Assembly (NCBI GenBank): GCA_035771165.1
Contig: JAWNZC010000348.1
Location: 1,550,001-1,614,000 of the forward strand
Source: Paragorgia papillata
Taxonomy: Eukaryota; Cnidaria; Anthozoa; Scleralcyonacea; Coralliidae
Direction of reading: 5' to 3'
Length of the DNA: 64,000 nt
The notes beneath the pieces are model-generated. The model saw only the letters and a program-made list of their open reading frames with translations. It had not been told where the DNA came from and did no database searches. Shown here piece by piece: positions 48,791 through 59,884 of the stretch. The position numbers were made by a program, and so were the translations under genes. Each line of letters begins with the position of its first letter. The stretch's first letter is position 1.

Positions 48791-49619
48791 GTATGTTGTA
48801 TGGTCGTTGAACGTTTTTCAAAGCAATCAACCCGTTTCCCCTTATATAATTAAACACAGAAGGCAGACAGCAATTTGAAACCGATAGACGATAGACCGCA
48901 CACGGCACACTGCAGGCTGTTCTCGCATATGGTACATATTAAGAATCTCATTGAAATATACAAGTCAAATATAAACGAACGGTGCAACAAATTAAAGAGA
49001 ACTACCCATAGGCGAACGGGCACAAATATATAGGGGGGCAGAGAACATTTTGCCCGACTGAAACTGTTGAAACGGAAATTGCCCGACTTTTGATATAAAA
49101 AAAACACTAAGTGCCTATTGTTCAATATATTTTTTCTCCTATACAATACACAGATATTAAATTGTTTTGATTACTTTTCCTTATTTTCATCCTATCTTTT
49201 AATTTTTTTCCTATATTTTTGCCCGACTTAGCTTGAAAATTTGCCCGACTTTAGCAACGTTTCCATTCGTCTGGGGGGCAGCTGCCCCCTTGCCCCCCCG
49301 CCTCGTACGCCTATGGAACTACCTTCACTATTAAAAGAGGCCGTAAATACGAAGAAAGTCCGACGCGGCTCTATTGCCAAGCTCTGAAGCGAACTCGTAT
49401 TAAAATTTTAATGTCTTTTGCCCCGCCGAGTAAACGCGGCGATGAGCCACACTCGACAAGGACCTTCTTCGCAGGGAATCTACCACAATCAGAATTGTTC
49501 CAAAGTCAAACGAGTCAATACGAGACGTCGAGACAGCTAAACCGCCAGAATAGAAAACGAAAGGAAAATTATATTCCAAACTGTCGATGATCTCGTGTCC
49601 AACTCCCAAATCGCGAACT
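48791..49619. other. Intron-like sequence of gene B, nothing recognised
   Basis: No open frame with recognisable similarity lies here. The region 49240-49315 has a gggggcagctgccccc-type repeat fragment. Confidence 0.35.
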
Positions 49620-49879
49620 TACACGCATGCGCTTTAGAAAGAACACCAAAGAATCGTGGTGTTCCGGTTTTGGATTGAGAGCCTTTTCAGCGCGCCAGCA
49701 CGGGAGAGGCTCTGGGGACGAGAATGCTTCAAACTCGTTCTCGCGCAGAAAAAAGGAGGGAGGAACGCGGGCGGAAGTTTCTCGCGGCCGAACCACAGGA
49801 GGCCCAAACATACACCCTCTTCAGCGCGAGCATCTTGAGCGCGAGCATTGTTGTGTTCCTTTTGTGTTTACTTTCTGTA

Positions 49880-50450
49880 CTTACAAGAGAAATCCTCTGA
49901 GGAACAGCAGGGAATTTCGTCTGCGCATGCGTCGCGCGAGTTGTCGTGGGGAGTCTGGAGATTTCATAAACAAAGATGGCGGTAAATTTTTTCCTCGCAA
50001 CCCTTATTTCCCCTAGAAAAAGGTGTATAGTTTGTAAAACGGCTCAAAGGACACTGGAAACAGTCAGAAGCAGCCTCCCACAACGTGACGAAATGGAAAG
50101 ATATTTTAATTTAGTGAATCGTACGATATTAAATTGGGTGACAGCGACTTGAGTACGTTGCTTCAAATGTACGCAGTTTAATTGAGCTCAAAACCCCATT
50201 TCTACAATTTTTAGAACAACAAAGTGTCGTTAAAATTTAAGAAAATCAACTAAAGACTGACAAAAGGACATTTCCAGTGTCCTTTCACAAGCCGTTTTAC
50301 AAACTATACACCTTTTTCTAGGGGAAATAAGGCCATAAAGGTTGTGGGGGGAAAAATTTACCGCCATCTTTGTTTATGTTCTTGAAGTCCCCATACTCCC
50401 CACGACAACTCGCGCGACGCATACGCAGACAAAATTCCCTGCTGCTGGGA
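49880..50450. repeat. Large inverted repeat (foldback), arms about 185 bp
   Basis: The left arm (about 49895-50065: CAGCAGGGAATTTCGTCTGC, AACAAAGATGGCGGTAAATT, CTAGAAAAAGGTGTATAGTT) is inverted at about 50265-50450 with small differences. About 200 bp lie between the arms, with no gene. It is probably a non-autonomous DNA element. The flanking 49620-49880 and 50450-50640 hold further repeat-like, GC-richer sequence. Confidence 0.6.
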
Positions 50451-51135
50451 GGCGCAATTTCGTATCCAGAGTCCGGTTCGTTCTTGCTCTGGATACGAGA
50501 TTGGCCGAAAGCGGTGTACTAAAAAAAATAGAAGAGAACCTGCACGGTTCACTCTATACAATTTTAAACATCCGCCCCCATTTGAGATAAAGTCAATCAA
50601 CCCATGCCATAAATACATGCCATATATGTGGTCGTTCGTGTGTAACTAGTCAAATCAAATAGCATTTGTTTCTTGTTGTTTGCGAGAAACTGGTCTACTG
50701 GAAAATTTCCATTGTGTCAGTGCATTATAGAATTTTTTTTATATATTCGATATTCTTATTATACTTTCAAGATTTGCTGAATCTTTTGCAATAAGTATAG
50801 TGCACTGTTTCTTCATTTCACGCCAAGTCTAGACGAAGCTATATATATATATTCGAAACTGCGAAAAAGGACAAAAAGTATATATATTAAACATTAATTT
50901 CTTTTGTTTTTTGGTTCATGAATTATTAATGAGTTTGAGAAATATATTTCTCAAATCATTAATAATTCATGAGGAAAATTCAAAAGAAATCAATATTTAA
51001 TCAGTATTTAGAAATCGGAGGAAGATTACGGTCAAATTTAGCAAACTTTGAGGTCGATTTTCTCTTGAAAATATTGATTCGTTTGAGAAGCTATATCCAA
51101 CACTCGTCAGTGTTCATCCTCCGATGTCTAAATAC

Positions 51136-51313
51136 AGCCAAGCTGGAGTGGTATTTGGGTTGCTAACTGCAGGGTATTTATCGGATAGATTTGGAAGAAA
51201 ACTTATTTTTTATCTTGGGGTCGTTGGTATTATAGTTGCGACGTGGATTATGGTATTCCCAAGAGATTTTGGTGTATTTATAGCAGGAAGAATGTTCAAT
51301 GGAATTGCGTCAG
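51136..51313 (+). pseudogene. SLC22 paralogue (gene B), exon 2, 5' end lost to an insertion
   Basis: QAGVVFGLLTAGYLSDRFGR continues through TM3 and TM4 to FNGIASG and a GTAAAT donor at the same position as in gene A exon 2. The first 14-16 codons expected of this exon are missing. In their place stands the right end of a palindromic repeat (about 50955-51135) whose termini match in inverted form (GTATTTAGAAATCGGAGG / CCTCCGATGTCTAAATAC). Confidence 0.75.
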
Positions 51314-52660
51314 GTAAATTTTAACACTTTATTAAATATTCTAAATGAGAAGTATTATCGAAATCTCTGTAATAAAGTATTCCAGTTTCTTCATTTCATC
51401 GGCACTGTGTACCACGTACTATATGGATCGGCTCTCCCAGTATAACTGTAGCCACCAAGCACACCATACAAACGATGCGGTCTGTAGTAGTTGAATAGTA
51501 CAGTACTTAAATTTGGAGAGTCGCAGCAGTAGTACTAGTAGTAGTAAAACTTTATTTACTGATGGTGAAACACTTTACAGTCGTAGACTGATAAACTAGG
51601 TTGGGTATCCCCGGTTGGGTATTTTGGGCCTGCAATCGTTACACCACCCAGCTATAGCGAGTCCAGTCTGGTGCTGCCATGCACACGTAGCGCGATCCTA
51701 CTCATTTACGAGAGCACTAGCTGAGCTAACCACCTCGCGAGGCCGTTTGCTGAGCAAGATTCTCACAGCCTAGCGAGGTGAAATTCTCAGGAAAAGCGAC
51801 ACACGCACGAGAGAATCTTGCTGACCTAACCGTGTGTGGCAGGCTGACCAAGAAACCCCTTTCAACTCAAGTCTACGAGCACACTACTATAGACTAGTTG
51901 GGCGGTTGGTCAGGTTTTTTTTGAGTATACGATATCAAAGGGGTTTTTGAATTGGGTGTACGATATATTTACATTGAAATTTGGGTATTTGCTAATTTTG
52001 ATTTTGTGAATTTCTGATATAAAGTTTTCAAAAGCTGCCTAAAGTACGGATATTTGCATTAACCTACTGGGATTTCAACTTCTATAGAGGTTGTTGCAAC
52101 GTTTGACAATTGTTGCACATTGTGTAAATAAGGGCTGACCCAGAATATTGCAGAATAGAGTTGGTATCGAACTACATGTTACTAATTTTGGGTATACACT
52201 GTTTTGAAGAATTTCAGGTATTTTTTAATATTTTGAGCATTTTCCAGTATTTTGATCAATTTTTATAGGGTATTTGGTATATTACTACCCCCCTGGCTGA
52301 CTACCAACTATAGTGGAGAAAAAAAACAAACAAACAAAATGCTTTTGACAAGACGTTTTTAACACGACATAATTTTGACGCCAAACAGGGCATCGCTCTT
52401 TAGTTCAACATTGTGTCTGGTTAGGACTGCTAATCTGAATGGTTTTAGATATTGTAAATTTTTTTGTTTCTACTAGCTAGCTATAGATAAAAAAACTAAG
52501 CTTTCGGACTATACGTCCATTACCACTATATGGTAAATGAAGACTATTAAAGTACATAGAACCACCAACCTATTTAAACACTATGTACCTTTGTTAACAG
52601 GTCTTTTGTTTTTTTACTATCTAATTAAAATATGGTAATCATTAAAATCCCATCGGCTTA
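51314..52660. other. No gene recognised; further gene B exons not found
   Basis: An (AGT)n-like tract at about 51525-51545, followed by a TTTATTTACTGATGG segment, may be the 3' end of a minus-strand retroelement. Exons 3-9 of gene B were not found in 51.3-64 kb. Confidence 0.35.
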
Positions 52661-53165
52661 TTAATATTTTCTAACTAAAGGTAAATAAACGTTCGGTAAG
52701 GTTCTTCCACAATCTCGATTAGCAATTGCACAATCTGTTTTGGCAATCATCCAAACTTCGTTCCATCTCCGTTGTGACCATCTATTCTCTTTTAAAATAA
52801 CTTTCATACTGTCCCAGTCAGGGCGCTTGAGCGCCCTGGTCCCAGTCGACCACATGTCCCGTGGTTTGAACGTGTTCAGCCAAAGCAGATTGACTATTCT
52901 GCTGAGAGACACTACGCATATGTTCTTTTTTTCTTATCCTAACTGCCCGTCCTGTCTCGCCGATGTAATTTATTGGACAATCCGTGCAGGGGATTGAATA
53001 AACAACACCCGTCTGTTTTTCTTCTGGAATACTATCCTTCACCTAATTAGTAAGGATTTGGTCATGTTTTCGAAGCGGCTTTAGGCGGGGGAGCGGAGAT
53101 AAGACCTTGGGTACGAGGTTGTACAGCAACCTTGATATTGTGTTTCGAAAGAACCCTTTTCAAGA
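52661..53165 (-). mobile_element. Penelope-like element fragment with GIY-YIG endonuclease, frameshifted
   Basis: From about 53165 down the conceptual product shows KHNIKVAVQP, then a stop-containing patch, then GVVYSIPCTDCPINYIGETG, the GIY-YIG-type block of Penelope endonucleases. After HMRSVSQQ comes ALAEHVQTTGHVVDWD. The frame is then broken by a 28-bp insertion, after which the endonuclease resumes (DWDSMKVILKENRWSQRRWN) and ends at TAA near 52661. Reverse transcriptase is absent, so it is a 5'-truncated dead copy. Confidence 0.8.
52811..52846. mobile_element. 20-bp hAT-like micro-insertion with 8-bp target duplication
   Basis: CAGGGCGCTTGAGCGCCCTG (52819-52838) is a palindrome of two 9-bp arms around two bases, with CAG...CTG ends. 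GTCCCAGT flanks it on both sides (52811-52818 and 52839-52846). An 8-bp duplication with CAG/CTG termini is the hAT signature. It accounts exactly for the frameshift in the Penelope endonuclease. Confidence 0.75.
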
Positions 53166-53269
53166 GAAAGAACCCTTTTCAAAAGAACCTTTTTCAATAG
53201 ATATATATATTGGTATAAAATGATGCTGCAAAATAATATACACATTTAGGGAAATTTATTTTTATTTAA

Positions 53270-53600
53270 AATATCATTAATAATTCATGAAGAACATTCA
53301 AAAGAAATGAATGTTTAAACAGGTGTTGTAAATCGGATGCAGATTGATTAATAAAACATCAATGCTGTATCCGATATACAGCATACTAATTAGGACCCAT
53401 TGGCTCAAATTGATCTTTTTCCTTGTTTAAATCATTTGTTTTTTCCTTTTCTACGACTGCTAAACAAAGTATTCATGATATAAACTCTGAGTATTTTAAG
53501 TTAAGATACAATATTCGCGTCCGAACTGTATGGGATTTACAATGGTTCGCCTTCGGCTCGCCATTGTAAATCCCATACAGTTCGGACGCTCATATATTGT
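53270..53600. repeat. Dispersed repeat with internal hairpin, copy 2
   Basis: Same organisation as 46310-46640. It starts TCATTAATAATTCATGAAGA and ends in a strong hairpin built from two arms of GTATGGGATTTACAATGG and its inverse. Confidence 0.65.
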
Positions 53601-53643
53601 ATCTATTACATATCCACTCATTTTATCGCCAGAGGTTTCTATT

Positions 53644-53735
53644 TAACAATTAGTCACCGACGTCGAGGTGACTATCGGTGAATATTATAATACACCGATA
53701 GTCACCGAGACTGCAAAGGTGACTAATTGTTTTAG
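53644..53735. repeat. Palindromic MITE (AACAATTAGTCACC)
   Basis: AACAATTAGTCACC...GGTGACTATCGGTG is followed by an AT-rich loop and CACCGATAGTCACC...GGTGACTAATTGTT. Two nested inverted repeats give a hairpin of about 90 nt. Confidence 0.7.
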
Positions 53736-54696
53736 TATAATTTCACAGGTTGATAAAAAACCAATAACGTTGAAACAAAAACTTTTAAACAACTGCTTTC
53801 ATTTTAACAGTGGTGATTCTGTTTATTCACAGATGATGTTTATAGCAAGCCACAGTCTTTGTCAGTAAATAATTATAAAAAAAAAGAGTAAACAACATCC
53901 TACTTTGGAATTGAACTTGTACATACATTCAAATATATGCTGAAAAGACTTTTATTCTGGTGTTTTGGATCCTGTGTTACGGCTTTTTTGCACTTAATTC
54001 ATGTTCAATATGTTTTTCATTCATGACGAAGTTTTCGAAAACATCGCTACGACCAAAACCTAGCCAAAACATACAAAAAATACGAAGAATTATAGAAAAT
54101 ATACTTCCTTAACTTTAGTAGAGTTTTGTTTTTACGATATTTGATATATACAACATCTCAGTGATGTTTTCAGTATTATGCTCTTTTGTTTGTCTCAAAA
54201 ACTACAGACCCCATTTTGAAAATTCTAAAATCCCATACTTCAAAATGACAACTCCGAGGGGGAGACTGAAACGAGTAAAGTCAGTGCAGTGAAGTGCCAA
54301 TCTCGTCCCCAGAGCCAAATTGCCCCGGCCGCGCGAGCCAATATAATGGCTCTGGGCAAATCGCAGGTATATTTCGCTACCGGAAAACGGTCTATTCAAC
54401 CGGGAATGCAACCGGGGTAACGAAAAGTGTTTAAAACATACAAACGGTGCCGTAGAAATGCTAGATATCTATTCAAAGACCTTTTATTTATTTTTAAATA
54501 GTTTTTTTAATATTTGTTTCCCGTTTGCAAAGGGAAAATCGTAAGCAAATTGATTTGCTTTGTTTTTGGTAAATATTAAGCGCAGCCATTTTAGTGTCAC
54601 GTGGCTGAAGCCTGTTGTACTGTAGGTATTTCTGTGCGCTGTGCAGGTAAATGCAGGTTTATGTTATACAACTTTGAAGGAGTCAGTTGCTGTTAA

Positions 54697-56034
54697 ATGT
54701 ATAAATATGGGTTAAAATACAAACGTCCACGGATTGGCTCTTATTTTAGAGACGAGGGAAGAAAAGTAGACTCAGAACGCAAGGTATTTTTCTTTCTGAA
54801 CATTTAATTTCATTACTGTATATTATGCACACTAACGTGTGGCCACATTTATTATGTGTTACTATATGAAATATTACGTTAATATACATCCGGATAGGGA
54901 ATTTTGATACAAGGTAAATGTACATATTATTTAAAAATGTTGGTTGTAATACTCCAACAACTGTTAAGTAATAGTTATCTTAGTAAGCTATTATCGTAGA
55001 AATGCATGTTGTAAGAAATAACAGTAATGAAAAGTGGCACCATCACTGTTCAGTGGCAGCAGAAGATGTTCAGTGGTGGTGGAAGATGTTTTATATTGGA
55101 GGGGCTAATTCATCAATAGAATGATAAAAATTGTATTTTGCCCCCATTATTGAAGATATTGGGGGGGGGGGGGGGGGTTAGCCCCCTTAGAAATATTTGG
55201 GGGCTATAACCCCCTTATTGCCCCCCCCCCCCCTCTCTTCCACCACCCTTATCGATGTTCAATTTTTCCAACTTTTGTATTTATAATGTGAGTGGAGAGA
55301 GGACTGCACTTTAGGATTCCTTCACTTTAAAAAAAAAACCTGTATAGTATTGGTTAGGCCAAAAGGTCACCTATTGCCAGCAGATGGAATCTGTTGAAGT
55401 GTCTGTATATCACTGGACATGTACTGTAAATGTGTGCTTGAACAAAGATTGGTCTTCATTTCCATATGAGGACCTACACTGGCAAATGACCTGTCTATCC
55501 ATCAGGCTGATTATAAACTTCATAATTACAGTATATGATATTTGATTTTAAATCTGTCCCAAATCTTTTTTTCTCATTTACAAATGAAACACATGTAAAT
55601 AAAACATTTTAATTTGTAGAATGATATTAAAACTGAAGAAGCATGTTCAAATGAGGATTCTGAAAACAATCAAGAGGTACATGTACATGTTTTCTGATAA
55701 TATTTAAGTGCTGAAGTGTTAAAAAATAATATAATATTAAAAAATAAATAATATTTTTTTTCTGATAATATTTAAAAATTTATTCTTGGAAATGCAATTT
55801 CCTGAATTATGATTTAAACACAGTATAAACTCCTGGAGCAAAGTTACTTGTCATATTTGATTGATGACCTCAATGACCTGTGCTTGTTACTAATGTTTTT
55901 TGGACTGTTAAACCACACTTTGCCTAAATTAATGTAAACCTGGCAAGTGGAAACTTGTTCTTTTCATAATGATAGTTCATTGGTTTTGTGCTTTGTTTTA
56001 CTATTAGGAATTTGATGCAAGTTTATACTGTTGA
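54697..56034 (+). CDS. Possible three-exon small host gene (56 residues)
   Basis: Exons 54697-54783 (29 codons from ATG, ending CGCAAG|GTATTT), 55620-55676 (19 codons between TTGTAG and GTACAT) and 56008-56034 (ATTAG acceptor to TGA) join in phase 0 at each junction. The product is basic at the start (MYKYGLKYKRPRIGSYFRDE) and acidic at the end. I know no homologue. Short exons with canonical sites can arise by chance, so this is a suggestion only. The introns contain poly-G and poly-C tracts at 55160-55235. Confidence 0.3.
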
Positions 56035-56799
56035 ACTGAAACAGTTCGACAAAAAAGAAACTACAACGCTGTAATATCATTGTATATAAGGTAAGAATTC
56101 ATATAACGATTAAAGTAAATTGTTCACAACACATATTTGTCCTAAACATCTAGTCAAAATCGAATTTTTTACGAATTTTTTTAACTTTTAAATCCTTGCA
56201 TGTACATCCGCCGCCATAACCCATGAGCTGTCGTCCTAAATTTTCCCAATCCAATTGAATTTACAATTAACTACTATCAACCTATATTTGGTAGATCTAA
56301 AAAGACTATAAAATATAAACTTCACAAGAAAGGTTGCTTGGTAGCTTCAGGAAGCATACAAAACATCACTTGTATCACAAACATTCCTTCATTCAGTGCA
56401 AAAAGACTAGTTCGCTTAAACAGAGAAATGTGGTTTAATTGCAGACCTCTGTTCCCTTGTCTTTTTTTGAAGTTTTGTTTATTTGAGTTCCCTAATGAGG
56501 TCCGGCAAGAAATAATGCAACCAAACAATTTAAAATTTGCAAGAGATAGTCAAAGAACAGGTATTCTAAATGCATTACTAAATATCAAGTGATCACTAGT
56601 TTTGTACATGCCCTTTATTAAACCCACAAATAAGCAATTTAATAAATGGCTTGAATGAAATCATCTATAAATTAAAGCAATTATGTATTACAAACTATAT
56701 AAACTCTCTGTTGACCACTATCAATTATATAAATATGCAGGTTTTATGCAAAAAAATTCCTATGAAGGTTCTTAACAGCAACATTTTACTGAATTTTAA

Positions 56800-58290
56800 T
56801 TGTACGTAGAGTCTAGAGTGCAGATTGGAAAATGCAGACTACAGAGTTTAGAATGTACAGTGCAGAGTGCTTGGTGTAGAATGGAGAGTGTAGAGTGCAC
56901 TGAGAGTGTAGAGTGTAGAGTGCAATGAGAGTGTAGTGAGAGTGTAGAGTGCAATGAGAGTGTAGAGTGCACTGAGAGTGGAGAGTGCAATGAGAGTGTA
57001 GAGTGCACTGAGAGTGTAAAGTGGAGGGTGGAGAGTGCAATGAGAGTGTAGTGAGAGTGTAGAGTGCAATGAGAGTGTAGAGTGCACTGAGAGTGTAAAG
57101 TGGAGGGTGGAGAGTGCAATGAGAGTGTAGTGAGAGTGTAGAGTGCAATGAGAGTGTAGAGTGCACTGAGAGTGGAGAGTGCAATGAGAGTGTAGAGTGC
57201 ACTGAGAGTGTAAATTGGAGAGTGGAGAGTGCAATGAGAGTGTAGTGAGAGTGTAGAGTGCAATGAGAGTGTAGAGTGCACTGAGAGTGGAGAGTGCAAT
57301 GAGAGTGGAGATAGAGTGCACTGAGAGTGTAGAATGGAGAGTGCAGAGTGTAGAACAGAGAGTGCAGAGTGGAGAATTGAGAGTGCAGAGTGTAGAACAG
57401 AGAGTGGAGAGTGGAGAATGGAGAGTGCTTAGTGGAGAGTACAAAGTGTAGGTTGTGGAGTGTAGAGTGCAGAGTATGGAGTGCAGATTGCTGAGTGTAG
57501 AGTTCGGAGAGCAGAGTTCAGATTTCAGAGTGCTTAGTGGAGAGTGTAGAGTACAGCGTGTAGTGTAGAGTACAGGGTGTAGTGTAAAGTACAGGGTGTA
57601 GTGTAGAGTACAGGGTGTAGTGTGGAGTACAGGGTGTAGTGTAGAGTACAGGGTGTAGTGTAGAGTACAGGGTGTAGTGTAGAGTACAGGGTGTAGTGTA
57701 GAGTACAGGGTGTAGTGTAGAGTACAGGGTGTAGTGTAGAGTACAGGGTGTAGTGTAGAGTACAGGGTGTAGTGTAGAGTACAGGGTGTAGTGTAGAGTA
57801 CAGGGTGTAGTGTGAAGTGGAGAGTGAAAGCTGCAGAGTGTATAGTGCAAAGTGCAAGCTGTAGATTGCAAGCTGCAGAGTGTATAGTGCAGAGTGCAAG
57901 CTATAGAGTGCAAGCTGCAGAGTGCAAGCTGCAGAGTGGAGAGTGAAGTGTGTATAGTGCAAAGTGCAAGCTGCAGAGTGCAAGCTGCAGAGTGCAAGCT
58001 GCAGAGTGCAAGCTGCAGAGTGCAAGCTGCAGAGTGCAAGCTGTAGGGTGCAAGCTGCAGGGTGCAAGCTGCAGATTGCAAGCTGTAGAGTGCAAGCTGC
58101 AGAGTGTAGAGTGCGGAGCAGAGTGCAAGCTGCAGAGTGTAGAGTGCGGAGCAGAGTGCAGGCTGCATAGTGTAGCAAAGTGGAGAGTACATAGTGTAGA
58201 GTGCAGAGTGTGGAGTGCAGAGAGTGTGGAGTGCAGAGAGTGTGGAGTGCAGAGAGTGTGGAGTGCAGAGTGTAGAGTGTAGAGTGTATA
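56800..58290. repeat. Compound minisatellite (AGAGTGTAGAGTGCA / GTGTAGAGTACAGG / CAAGCTGCAGAGTG)
   Basis: Three related sub-arrays lie in sequence. About 56850-57340 is built on GAGAGTGTAGAGTGCACT. About 57540-57820 has a 19-bp unit TGTAGTGTAGAGTACAGGG. About 57840-58170 has a 14-bp unit CAAGCTGCAGAGTG. Shared AGAGTG cores show a common origin. Long minus-strand frames are artefacts. Confidence 0.9.
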
Positions 58291-58929
58291 ATATTAAAAT
58301 ACCAAAATACTCTAGGCCTAATTGAATAAAATCGTAAAATCAACACTTAGGTCTTAGCTTATGTCGTGCACTTTTAACATGAGCCTCTGGCTCGGATGAT
58401 TGGGCGACCAACATCCTGTGCTTACGACGTTAAATAAATCATTGCTCATTGCTCAATATGGTATTATAACATTAGAGTACTAAAGTGTTTAAATTATAGT
58501 ATTAGGGTTTATGAAATTTAATTTATAGTTTTTTACATTACTCTTTTACTATTTTATTATAGGTTTGCAGAACTGCGTGAAGTGAAAAAAAGGAACGTGA
58601 TATCTAAAACGATTTATCTTTTATTTACGCTATAGAACAGATTAATTGATTAACAAAAATTAATGCCAAGAAACGAACTATTAAATTACGAAGATTAGGC
58701 GACGTTACGTATGCGAGACAATAAATAGATTGCCAATTCTCATTGAGATCAGTACCAATTATATATTATAGACTATTTATTCGAGCGCCTTTACAGTATA
58801 TATATACCAACTAAAGTGTAAAAATAAAATGTATCAACCTTAAGTTATATTTTGTATGTGTTTTTGAATTTAACACACAATTTGTGTGTTGTTGAGTGTT
58901 TTACTTTGTTCTCTCAGATCACACATTTC

Positions 58930-59625
58930 GACGTGTTGTTTATTTTGGTGTGTTGTTTCTTGACGTGTTGTTTCTTGATGTGTTGTTTTTTATATATGTT
59001 GTTTCTTGACGTGTTGTTGCTTGACGTGTTGTTTTCTTGACGTGTTGTTTTCTTGACGTGTTGTTTCTTGACGTGTTGTTTTCTTGACGTGTTGTTTTCT
59101 TGACGTGTTGTTTCTTGATGTGTTGTTTCTTGATGTGTTGTTTTCTTGACGTGTTGTTTCTTGACGTGTTGTTTCTTGATGTGTTGTTTTCTTGACGTGT
59201 TGTTTTCTTGACGTGTTGTTTCTTGACGTGTTGTTTTCTTGACGTGTTGTTTTCTTGACGTGTTGTTTTCTTGACGTGTTGTTTCTTGACGTGTTGTTTT
59301 CTTGACGTGTTGTTTCTTGACGTGTTGTTTTCTTGACGTGTTGTTTTCTTGACGTGTTGTTTTCTTGACGTGTTGTTTCTTGATGTGTTGTTTTCTTGAC
59401 GTGTTGTTTTCTTGACGTGTTGTTTTCTTGACGTGTTGTTTTCTTGACGTGTTGTTTCTTGATGTGTTGTTTTCTTGACGTGTTGTTTCTTGATGTGTTG
59501 TTTTCTTGACGTGTTGTTTTCTTGACGTGTTGTTTCTTGATGTGTTGTTTTCTTGACGTGTTGTTTCTTGACGTGTTGTTTTCTTGACGTGTTGTTTTCT
59601 TGACGTGTTGTTTCTTGATGTGTGA
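58930..59625. repeat. 16/17-bp minisatellite (TTGACGTGTTGTTTTC)
   Basis: About 40 copies alternate between TTTC and TTTTC spacing and GACG or GATG. Downstream (59630-59880), degenerate AACACGCCAAA...GCGTGTT inverted units continue the same core motif. Confidence 0.9.
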
Positions 59626-59884
59626 CCAGTAATAACACGCCTGGTGTGTTCCTACAACACACTAACATTGACAACACGCCAAAACCGTGTTCAACACGCG
59701 TTTGGCGTGTCAACTGAGAGGACAAAACGGCGTGTTGTTTTGATAATGAAAAACACGCCAAATGCGTGTTTGATACAACACGCCAAATGCGTGTTTTAGT
59801 CAATATACAACACGTCAAAGGCGTGTTTTATGCAACACGTCTAACTACAACACGCCTAAAATACAACACGTCAAAAGTGTGCCA

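Noticed and set aside
56796..58346. Long Ser/Thr/Leu/His-rich minus-strand proteins
   Set aside because: They are artefacts of the AGAGTG-type minisatellites.
58940..59818. 292-residue Gln/Lys/Asn-rich protein
   Set aside because: It is a translation of the TTGACGTGTTGTTTTC minisatellite on the minus strand.
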